From Nitrososphaeria archaeon (GTDB lineage: Archaea > Thermoproteota > Nitrososphaeria > Geothermarchaeales > JDFR-13), in NCBI GenBank assembly GCA_027000765.1, contig JALTNJ010000090.1:1-6463 (forward strand): a stretch of 6,463 nt of DNA. The letters are read 5' to 3'. Positions 1-4,754 of the stretch are shown here, piece after piece (position 1 is the stretch's first letter; the number at the start of each line of letters is the position of its first letter). The translations under genes and the position numbers were made by a program. Below the pieces are notes generated by a model, which was given only the letters and a program-made list of their open reading frames with translations, was not told the origin of the DNA and searched no databases.

Positions 1-137
1 ATATTCCATGGAGTCACATCATGTGTTATATCAACTATCTCGACATCTGGATTTATTGATAGAATCATCGCCTTCATCGCAGCAACGTAATAGTCTCTAT
101 ATCCAAAATCTGTAAGTAAAAAGATAGACCTATTCAT
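1..137 (-). CDS. SAM hydrolase / SAM hydroxide adenosyltransferase (DUF62 family), N-terminal fragment
   Basis: Only the first 45 codons are present; the gene continues past the left edge. The peptide starts MNRSIFLLTDFGYRDYYVAA and continues with MKAMILSINPDVEIVDITHD. This is the N-terminal pattern of the DUF62 / SAM-dependent halogenase-like family (TDFG, then Y-V-x-x-M-K, then a hydrophobic I-L-x-I-N-P and E-I-V-D-I-x-H). Archaeal and bacterial members characterised so far cleave S-adenosylmethionine with water to adenosine and methionine; the halogenases of the fold use chloride or fluoride. Asp10 in TDFG is expected to contact the adenosine ribose. The residues that separate hydrolases from halogenases lie outside the window, so hydrolase is the default from family frequency. 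The ATG at 137 is preceded by a GA-rich purine run (GGGAGAGGG) that can act as ribosome binding site. tRNA-Arg lies 83 bases upstream on the same strand. Confidence 0.85.
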   Translation of the reverse strand, partial: MNRSIFLLTDFGYRDYYVAAMKAMILSINPDVEIVDITHDVTPWN

Positions 138-170
138 GCCCTCTCCCTCTACTTTATAAACAATAAACTT

Positions 171-180
171 AACTATAAAC
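171..180 (-). promoter_or_regulatory. Candidate TATA box of the SAM hydrolase gene
   Basis: On the minus strand this reads GTTTATAGTT. Its centre is about 38 bases before the ATG, which puts transcription start near 149 and leaves a short leader holding the purine-rich ribosome binding site. A second AT-rich element (GTTTATAAAG, about 152-161) would start transcription downstream of the ATG, so it is less likely. Read-through from tRNA-Arg is also possible. Confidence 0.4.
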
Positions 181-220
181 TAAACAGGAAGATATAGAGA
201 GAATCATAATAATAGATTAA

Positions 221-314
221 TGGCGGACCCGCGGGGATTTGAACCCCGGACCGCCGGCTCTCTCCCCGATTCTGATAGGAGGCCGGCGCCCTATCCAGGC
301 TAGGCTACGGGTCC
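221..314 (-). tRNA. tRNA-Arg(CCT), intron-containing, CCA encoded
   Basis: This gene reads AGG arginine codons, which are frequent in the protein genes here. Read on minus from 314, the acceptor 5' strand GGACCCG pairs fully with CGGGTCC (225-231), and G73 (224) is followed by an encoded CCA (221-223). The D-arm is GCCU/GGGC. The anticodon stem CCGGC/GCCGG encloses the spliced loop CUCCUAA, giving anticodon CCU at 279-277. The T-arm is CGGGG-TTCAAAT-CCCCG. The loop is interrupted after A37 by 16 bases. After splicing the body is 75 nt plus CCA. It is divergent from tRNA-Leu, with 74 bases between them. Confidence 0.95.
260..275 (-). other. 16-nt tRNA-Arg intron (37/38)
   Basis: CUCC (32-35) pairs with GGAG near the intron 3' end. 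This 4-bp helix is flanked by three-base bulges UAU and AGA; cutting after the second base of each gives exactly this intron. The rest of the intron cannot form a real inner helix (only one C-G pair), so the motif is bulge-helix-loop, not the full bulge-helix-bulge. The substrate would be the archaeal tRNA splicing endonuclease. Confidence 0.88.
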
Positions 315-330
315 AATCAAACTATTTAAT

Positions 331-343
331 TAAAATTTAAAAT
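331..343 (-). promoter_or_regulatory. Candidate TATA box of tRNA-Arg
   Basis: This is a run of A and T only, reading TTAAATTTTA in its core on minus. It is centred about 23 bases before the mature 5' end at 314, a normal archaeal TATA distance. It lies next to the tRNA-Leu box, so the two divergent promoters share about 30 bases and may compete for TBP/TFB. Confidence 0.5.
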
Positions 344-345
344 AA

Positions 346-357
346 CTTTTAAATTAA
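346..357 (+). promoter_or_regulatory. Candidate TATA box of tRNA-Leu
   Basis: CTTTTAAATTAA is centred near 351. This predicts a start near 377, which leaves about a dozen bases of 5' leader for RNase P to remove before the mature end at 389. Other AT-rich hexamers lie nearby, so the exact box is uncertain. Confidence 0.5.
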
Positions 358-388
358 TTTTGTATGGAACGACGAGCCAGATATATCT

Positions 389-503
389 GCGGGGGTTCCC
401 CTAGCCTGGCCAACGGGGGCGGACTTAAGATCTCACCGTATAGGTGAAATAAGAGATCCGCTGGCAGAGGCCTTCGTGGGTTCAAATCCCACCCCCCGCA
501 CCA
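389..503 (+). tRNA. tRNA-Leu(TAA), intron-containing, type II, CCA encoded
   Basis: This gene reads UUA and probably UUG leucine codons. Acceptor GCGGGGG (389-395) pairs with CCCCCGC (493-499), followed by A73 at 500 and an encoded CCA at 501-503. The anticodon stem GCGGA/TCCGC (457-461) encloses the spliced loop CTTAAGA, anticodon TAA at 426-428. The long variable arm (462-475) contains a GGC/GCC stem, which identifies a type II tRNA; with anticodon TAA and A73 this means leucine. The T-arm is GTGGG-TTCAAAT-CCCAC. A 26-base intron sits after G37. The 3' end lies two bases from the stop codon of the convergent antiporter-like gene, so any termination signal must lie inside that coding sequence; a short T-rich tract is present at 513-520. 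Confidence 0.95.
430..455 (+). other. 26-nt tRNA-Leu intron (37/38)
   Basis: This is a textbook bulge-helix-bulge. CTTA (424-427) pairs with TAAG (450-453), with bulges AGA (428-430) and AGA (454-456), each cut after the second base. The intron also folds on itself through TCACC (433-437) with GGTGA (443-447), forming the inner helix. All parts of the strict archaeal splice motif are present. Confidence 0.93.
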
Positions 504-505
504 CT

Positions 506-1711
506 TTACCTGCTTTTCTTCAACCTATTTGAGAATATCCATACACCAATAGTTGTCACTATATTCGTCAAGATTATTATGTAGGTTATAAGTGACATAA
601 AGACTAGATTCAAGTCTAAGTTATATCTAAGGAGATAAATACTTAATGTTGCAGGAACCATTCCTTGTGCACACATCACAGTTATTATCATCCTTTCTCT
701 TTTAATAGGTGAGTTATAAGTTGCTAGAGAGACAGCGAGATAACGCGTAAATAGAAGGATCAAGAGGAAGAATCCACTATATATCAGTCCTAAATATATG
801 AAACTAGGGTCGACTATGAATACAAGCCCTAAGAAGACAAAGAAGAATGTTTCTAATAGAAATGATATTTCATCCTGAAATCTCCTCAGGTCTGATATAA
901 TACCACTCATATCGCCATATGTCTCGATAATTCTTGATATCATTTTATAGTTTGATAAAAGCAACCCAAAGATAAGAACTCCAAGCTCACCATTTCCACC
1001 TAACCATTTTACAGTCGCATATATCACTAGTACAAGCCCGATGGTTAATACATAGGTGTACTCCTCATCTCTAAACCTGAATAGTATTTTAATAGATATT
1101 AGAGAAAGGAATAGTCCTACAATTAAGGCTATTGAGAAGCTACTGGCTATCATGGTCGTAGCTGCATATATATCTGCTGATCCAACCAGCCATTGGTTTA
1201 GAAATACAAAAAACAAGACGATTGTAATTATTGTACTAATCGCTGTCTCTAATGTAAGAAGAGATTTAACTTCGTCGGAAAGGCCTAGAGAAAAAGCTAG
1301 AGGCACTACGACCGCTGCAGTTATCTCCCCTCCTGTCATAGAACTAAATATAAATGATTCTACCAAAGGCCAGCCTAAAAATAAGTTGCAGACCAGTCCT
1401 ATCAGAAATACACTTGACAAGATATATGTTGAGGATTGCATCAACGCTCTGCCACTTTGAGAAACTATATCCTTGATGCTTAGATGCAATCCACTATAAA
1501 ACGTGACCATTATAAGGGTGAAACTACTGAATATCTCCATTAAGGGAATGAACGCTTCTCGATCCACGAATCCCAATGGAGCTATTAATATGCCTACGAA
1601 TATCAGTAGTAAAAAAGATGGTATATTTGTTCTCTTGAAGAAAATATGGCTTAAAAAACCAAGCAAAATAATAGCAGCCATGATAAAAAACACAAATATT
1701 TCGCTGATCAT
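506..1711 (-). CDS. Cation:proton antiporter-fold membrane protein with altered core motifs
   Basis: The 401-residue protein is almost entirely hydrophobic, with about 11-13 membrane segments and a short basic C-terminus (NRLKKSR). Its length and architecture match the CPA superfamily (Na+/H+ exchanger domain). Recognisable landmarks are FYSGLHLSIKDI (71-82, the usual F-x-x-G-L-x-L-x-x-K-x-x), TGGEITAAVVVPL (126-138, the segment-4 unwound region), LTLETAIST (152-160, aligned to the E-S-x-x-N-D motif), GELGVLIFGLLLSN (241-254) and ERMIITVMCAQGMVPATLSI (339-358). Known members exchange Na+ or K+ for H+ across the cell membrane. Here the Asp of the N-D/D-D motif appears to be Thr160 and the Arg of the usual A/P-R-G motif appears to be Gln349, so ordinary proton coupling is doubtful. 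Glu129 is a possible replacement carboxylate. The frame is intact and the hydrophobic pattern regular, so this is not a pseudogene. The ATG at 1711 has a weak GATGA-type ribosome site upstream. Transported ion unknown. Confidence 0.8.
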   Translation of the reverse strand: MISEIFVFFIMAAIILLGFLSHIFFKRTNIPSFLLLIFVGILIAPLGFVDREAFIPLMEIFSSFTLIMVTFYSGLHLSIKDIVSQSGRALMQSSTYILSSVFLIGLVCNLFLGWPLVESFIFSSMTGGEITAAVVVPLAFSLGLSDEVKSLLTLETAISTIITIVLFFVFLNQWLVGSADIYAATTMIASSFSIALIVGLFLSLISIKILFRFRDEEYTYVLTIGLVLVIYATVKWLGGNGELGVLIFGLLLSNYKMISRIIETYGDMSGIISDLRRFQDEISFLLETFFFVFLGLVFIVDPSFIYLGLIYSGFFLLILLFTRYLAVSLATYNSPIKRERMIITVMCAQGMVPATLSIYLLRYNLDLNLVFMSLITYIIILTNIVTTIGVWIFSNRLKKSR

Positions 1712-1798
1712 ATAGGGTCATCATCCGAATAAGACGATACCTACATATTCAAAGAAATATATCGTAAAATAATTATTTAATACCTTAGATACCAAATT

Positions 1799-1831
1799 TT
1801 GACTATCGTCAATAAGAATTTTATATAATTC
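1799..1831 (-). promoter_or_regulatory. Candidate regulated promoter of the antiporter-like gene: TATA box plus operator-like repeat
   Basis: On minus, GAATTATATAAAATTC (1831-1816) contains a strong TATATAAAA box. It is followed at once by TTGAC-GATA-GTCAA (1812-1799), a perfect 5-bp inverted repeat with a 4-base spacer. A start about 25 bases after the box centre falls near 1797, so the repeat would sit between TATA box and start site, where archaeal repressors commonly bind. The leader to the ATG would be about 86 bases. A weaker alternative box, GATATATTTC (1763-1754), would give a shorter leader. The promoter is inferred; the repeat is directly visible. Confidence 0.45.
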
Positions 1832-1885
1832 ATATGTATTCAATAAAACCGGCTACCATTAGTTAACGTAAGTAATTTGGTTATG

Positions 1886-1959
1886 CGGGCCCGGCGGGAT
1901 TCGAACCCGCGACCCCCGGGTTAAGAGCCCGGTGCTCTCCCTGGCTAAGCTACGGGCCC
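1886..1959 (-). tRNA. tRNA-Lys(CTT), no intron
   Basis: This gene reads AAG lysine codons. Read on minus from 1959, acceptor GGGCCCG pairs with CGGGCCC (1887-1893) and the discriminator is G73 at 1886. The D-arm is GCTT...GAGC. The anticodon stem CCGGG/CCCGG encloses CTCTTAA, anticodon CTT at 1925-1923. The T-arm is GCGGG-TTCGAAT-CCCGC. After G73 the sequence reads CAT, so CCA is not encoded and must be added by the CCA enzyme, unlike the Arg and Leu genes at 221-503. It is uninterrupted at 74 nt. The antiporter-like gene follows on the same strand 174 bases downstream. Confidence 0.96.
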
Positions 1960-1993
1960 GTCTTTACCTAGAGTATAACTGTATGAAGCTTAT

Positions 1994-2006
1994 CCTTTTA
2001 TATTTA
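1994..2006 (-). promoter_or_regulatory. Candidate TATA box of tRNA-Lys
   Basis: On minus this reads AAATATAAAAGG in its core, a strong archaeal TATA box. The predicted start near 1974 gives a leader of about 15 bases. It suggests tRNA-Lys is transcribed independently of tRNA-Ile upstream. Confidence 0.55.
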
Positions 2007-2043
2007 TTTACTTGACTACTTTATAAAATTCTCATTCTCTGAA

Positions 2044-2062
2044 ATTAAACAAAATATAATTA
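2044..2062 (-). terminator. Possible T-rich terminator after tRNA-Ile
   Basis: Immediately past the tRNA-Ile 3' end, the minus strand carries clustered T runs (TATATTTTGTTTAATTTC). Archaeal RNA polymerase can stop at such runs without a hairpin. The evidence is composition and position only. Confidence 0.35.
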
Positions 2063-2064
2063 TG

Positions 2065-2161
2065 TGGGCCCGGCCGGATTCGAACCGGCGACCTCTCGGT
2101 ATATGCCCCCGTTTCATTGGGGTTATCAGCCGAGCGCTCCGCCAGGCTGAGCTACGGGCCC
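2065..2161 (-). tRNA. tRNA-Ile(GAT), intron-containing
   Basis: This gene reads AUC and AUU isoleucine codons. Read on minus from 2161, acceptor GGGCCCG pairs with CGGGCCC (2066-2072) and A73 is at 2065. The D-arm is GCTC...GAGC. The anticodon stem CTCGG/CCGAG encloses the spliced loop CTGATAA, anticodon GAT at 2127-2125. The T-arm is GCCGG-TTCGAAT-CCGGC. CCA is not encoded (A73 is followed by CAT). Removing the 23-base insert gives a standard 74-nt tRNA. Its acceptor stem is identical to that of tRNA-Lys, 105 bases downstream on the same strand, so identity must depend on the anticodon and the discriminator. Confidence 0.95.
2101..2123 (-). other. 23-nt tRNA-Ile intron (37/38), relaxed splice motif
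   Basis: Placement is fixed by the conserved loop: exon 1 ends CTGATA and exon 2 begins ACCGAG. The inner helix is strong (CCCC pairs with GGGG around an 8-base loop), and the spacing of 3-base bulge, 4-base middle, 3-base bulge is right. However, the middle segment CUGA opposite GCAU gives only two Watson-Crick pairs in the centre, flanked by C-U and A-G mismatches. It is therefore a relaxed substrate compared with the other two introns in the window. Confidence 0.85.
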
Positions 2162-2189
2162 TCTTGTCAAAAATACGTTTAATGTCCCC

Positions 2190-2200
2190 CTTATTAAAAA
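2190..2200 (-). promoter_or_regulatory. Candidate TATA box of tRNA-Ile
   Basis: On minus, TTTTTAATAAG is centred about 34 bases before the mature 5' end, giving a start near 2169 and a short leader. It is the only AT-rich element at a suitable distance. Confidence 0.45.
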
Positions 2201-2278
2201 AATTTTCTATAGCCGGGGGTAATATCAACTTATTTGATAAGACCAGTATAAGAATATTAATTTATTATTTAGGAACTA

Positions 2279-2290
2279 AATTATAGTATA
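2279..2290 (+). promoter_or_regulatory. Candidate TATA box of the valyl-tRNA synthetase gene
   Basis: The gap between tRNA-Ile (2161) and the synthetase is about 195 bases and AT-rich. AATTATAGTATA is the best TATA-like site. Its predicted start near 2311 leaves a leader of about 45 bases. Several other AT-rich stretches (for example near 2255-2270) compete, so this is tentative. I see no other gene in the gap. Confidence 0.35.
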
Positions 2291-2343
2291 GCATTTTCCA
2301 CTAGTTGAATACCAGGTGTTTGCAACATTTAGTTAACGATCAC

Positions 2344-2348
2344 GGTGA
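2344..2348 (+). promoter_or_regulatory. Ribosome binding site that fixes the valS start
   Basis: GGTGA is a perfect match to the archaeal 16S anti-Shine-Dalgarno core and lies 8 bases before the ATG at 2357. An upstream in-frame GTG (2345) is part of this very site, so it cannot be the start on the same message. Confidence 0.75.
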
Positions 2349-2356
2349 GTATAGTT

Positions 2357-4744
2357 ATGAAGTTTAAACCTAAGTTGAAAGAGAAACGCTGGAATGTAGA
2401 AAATGAGCTGAAATTACTTGAGATATGGGAAAAAGAAGGAGTAATGGAGTTTGAGAATGTTGAGGATAAACCGATTTTCTCAATTGATACTCCGCCACCA
2501 TATGCATCGGGTAGCTGGCATGTAGGTGCAGCGGCCCACTACTGCCAATTTGATATGTTCGCTAGATATTTTAGGTTAAAGGGCTATCAAGTTTTATTTC
2601 CCATGGGTATAGATAGGAATGGTTTACCAATAGAGATCCGTGTCGAGCAAAAATACGGAATAAGGGCGAGAGAAGTAGATAGGGAGTATTTCATAAGGCT
2701 ATGTAAAGAGAACCTGGACATATATGAGAAGGATATTTTGGATATTGTGCGTCGGATGGGCATGATGGCTAGATACTGGGATCCATATAGAACTGATAGC
2801 CCTGATTATCGAGCTCTTACACAAGCCACTTTCATTGAACTATGGAAAAAAGGTTTAATATATGAGGATGACCGACCTACCATATGGTGTCCTGTATGTC
2901 ATACAACAATAGCCGAGGCTGAGGTAGAGTACAAGACAAAAGATGGTTTCTTATACTATGTACGTTTCCCGCTTGAAGAAGGGGGCCATATAGTAATCGC
3001 AACTACTAGGCCGGAGCTGATAGGAGCTACAGCCGCAGTAATGTATAATCCTGAGGACGAGAGATACCAGGGCTTGGAAGGTAAAAAAGCCTTACTCCCC
3101 CTATATGATAAACCTGTCCCAATTATTCCTCACCCCATTGTTGATCCTGAATATGGAACGGGTTTAATGATGCTCTCGTCATTCGGGGATTTAACAGATG
3201 TTAGATTATTTAGGGAATTGGGATTTGAACCAAATGTATTAATTGATAAAGATGGACGCATGAATGAGAAGGCTGGTAAATATAAGGGTTTGACTGTAGA
3301 GGAAGCGAGAAGCGCTATTGTAAATGACTTGAAGGAAATGGGTCTACTGGAAAAAAGCGTTCCTGTAAAGCAGAATGTACCCATGTGCTGGCGTTCACGT
3401 AACCCCGTAGAATTCATAATAACTCGTGACCTGTATCTGAAACAAATCGAGTTTAAGGAGGAGCTTAAACGTTTAGCGGATAAGATAAAATTTTTCCCTG
3501 AGATGCATAAAACCATCTTAATCAACTGGATAGAGTCCCTCTCAATAGACTGGGCTATTACAAGGACCCGATACTACGGTACGGAAGTTCCCTTGTGGTA
3601 CTGTAAGAAATGTGGGCATCCACACGCGCCTGAGCCTGGAAAGTATTACAAGCCATGGAAGGATCCTGCGCCATTCGATAAATGCGAAAAATGTGGCCAC
3701 ACGGAATTCGTAGGAGACCCTAGAACTTTCGATACATGGATGGACTCGAGCGTCTCGGCACTATATATAAGTGGATATGGCAAGGACGAAAGACTGTTTA
3801 GTAGGGCTTTCCCGGTTAGTGTGAGGCCCCAGGGTATTGATATAGTTAGGACATGGCTACACTATTCTTTACTAAGAGTCTATCTATTGACTGGTAAGCC
3901 TGCTTTTAAGATGATTCGTCTTTCAGGGATGGGCCTAGATGAACATGGCCATGCAATGCATAAGTCTCTAGGAAATGTTGTGTTACCAATGCCTATATTA
4001 TCTAAATATGGGGCCGATGCGTTTAGGATATGGAGTGCATCTGAGACAAAGCTAGGCTTTAACTATAGATACTCAGAAGCCAAGATAGAAGCGGCTAGAC
4101 GTTTCATAACAAAACTCTGGAACGTGGCACGCTTCATATCCATGTTCCCATATATCGATGATTTTAACGAGGATCTCCTCCTCCCGCTTGACAAACAGAT
4201 TATCGTGGAAATGGATAAATTGATAAATACAGCGAAGGAAGAATATGAAACATTAGATTTCTTCTATACTACAAATAACCTAAAGAATTTTGTATGGAAT
4301 GTCTATGCCTCTCATTATTTGGAATTAGTTAAGAATAGGGCATATAACTACAACAATGAGTTTAATGAGGATGAGCAGAGAAGTGCTTGGTATACTCTTC
4401 ATAGAACGTTAAAAACAATTCTTTTATTGCTCCATCCAGTTGCACCATTTGTTACGGATTATATTTGGCGTAAACTATACAATCCAAAGGGGATACTATC
4501 AGAGAAGTTTCCTGAACCAAGTGGAATTAAGGTTACACCAAAATTCGACTTGATAATGAAGCTGGATTCAGCAATATGGAAATTCAAAGAGTTACATGGA
4601 CTCTCCTTAAAAGATGGTATATCAAAGGCGGTTATACCAAAAGCCTTAGAAGAGTTCCATAGCGATATAAAGGCCACTCATAACATAAAAGAGATAGTAT
4701 ACGACGATGCAATCGATATAGATAGCATCGAGCTCTCTCTATAA
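2357..4744 (+). CDS. valS: Valine--tRNA ligase (ValRS), archaeal type
   Basis: This cytoplasmic class I synthetase charges tRNA-Val with valine using ATP and edits threonyl-tRNA-Val. From the ATG at 2357 it has 795 residues. Visible in order: the catalytic signature TPPPYASGSWHVGAAAH (45-61), the HIGH-motif counterpart; WCPVCH (177-182); the CP1 editing domain with ATTRPEL (215-221) and GTGLMMLSSFGDLTDV (267-282); the class I motif DWAITRTRYYGTEVPLW (398-414); a four-Cys zinc ribbon (Cys416, 419, 443, 446); the second nucleotide-binding motif AMHKSLGN (533-540), in place of KMSKS; and a helical anticodon-binding domain from about 600 to 715. The bacterial C-terminal coiled-coil arm is absent, which fits the length. 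Both ATP motifs deviate from consensus (HVGA, AMHKS), but as far as I recall such variants occur in archaeal ValRS. The start was chosen from the GGTGA site 8 bases upstream; a GTG at 2345 would add four residues. Specificity for Val over Ile/Leu rests on overall similarity. Confidence 0.93.
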   Translation: MKFKPKLKEKRWNVENELKLLEIWEKEGVMEFENVEDKPIFSIDTPPPYASGSWHVGAAAHYCQFDMFARYFRLKGYQVLFPMGIDRNGLPIEIRVEQKYGIRAREVDREYFIRLCKENLDIYEKDILDIVRRMGMMARYWDPYRTDSPDYRALTQATFIELWKKGLIYEDDRPTIWCPVCHTTIAEAEVEYKTKDGFLYYVRFPLEEGGHIVIATTRPELIGATAAVMYNPEDERYQGLEGKKALLPLYDKPVPIIPHPIVDPEYGTGLMMLSSFGDLTDVRLFRELGFEPNVLIDKDGRMNEKAGKYKGLTVEEARSAIVNDLKEMGLLEKSVPVKQNVPMCWRSRNPVEFIITRDLYLKQIEFKEELKRLADKIKFFPEMHKTILINWIESLSIDWAITRTRYYGTEVPLWYCKKCGHPHAPEPGKYYKPWKDPAPFDKCEKCGHTEFVGDPRTFDTWMDSSVSALYISGYGKDERLFSRAFPVSVRPQGIDIVRTWLHYSLLRVYLLTGKPAFKMIRLSGMGLDEHGHAMHKSLGNVVLPMPILSKYGADAFRIWSASETKLGFNYRYSEAKIEAARRFITKLWNVARFISMFPYIDDFNEDLLLPLDKQIIVEMDKLINTAKEEYETLDFFYTTNNLKNFVWNVYASHYLELVKNRAYNYNNEFNEDEQRSAWYTLHRTLKTILLLLHPVAPFVTDYIWRKLYNPKGILSEKFPEPSGIKVTPKFDLIMKLDSAIWKFKELHGLSLKDGISKAVIPKALEEFHSDIKATHNIKEIVYDDAIDIDSIELSL

Positions 4745-4752
4745 TATTTTTA
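4745..4752 (+). terminator. T-run at the valS-prf1 convergent junction
   Basis: TATTTTTA lies directly after the valS TAA and supplies a five-T run of the type at which archaeal polymerase stops. Only 10 bases separate the two convergent stop codons. On the opposite strand this is an A-run, so prf1 has no visible terminator here and probably ends antisense to valS. Confidence 0.4.
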
Positions 4753-4754
4753 TA

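Noticed and set aside
1056..1460. Open frame of 134 codons on plus, opposite the antiporter-like gene
   Set aside because: It is antisense to a clearly coding membrane protein, lacks a promoter or ribosome site and shows no recognisable motif.
506..1711. Antiporter-like gene as a pseudogene, given the missing Asp and Arg
   Set aside because: The frame is full length with regular membrane segments and several intact family motifs; substitution is more likely than decay.
1718..1724. ATGATGA on minus, resembling the C box of a C/D guide RNA
   Set aside because: No D box (CTGA) or internal C'/D' pair follows within about 60 bases; it more likely contributes to the ribosome site of the antiporter-like gene.
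2016..2286. Overlapping open frames on both strands through the tRNA-Ile gene
   Set aside because: They exist only because they cross the tRNA gene, whose cloverleaf and intron fully explain the sequence.
1859..2339. The 10-mer TTAGTTAACG occurs at 1859-1868 and 2330-2339
   Set aside because: Two copies of a short AT-rich word at unrelated positions are compatible with chance and no third copy was noticed.
3130..3525. 131-codon open frame on minus inside valS
   Set aside because: It is antisense to the ValRS editing and catalytic domains, whose motifs are conserved in the plus frame.
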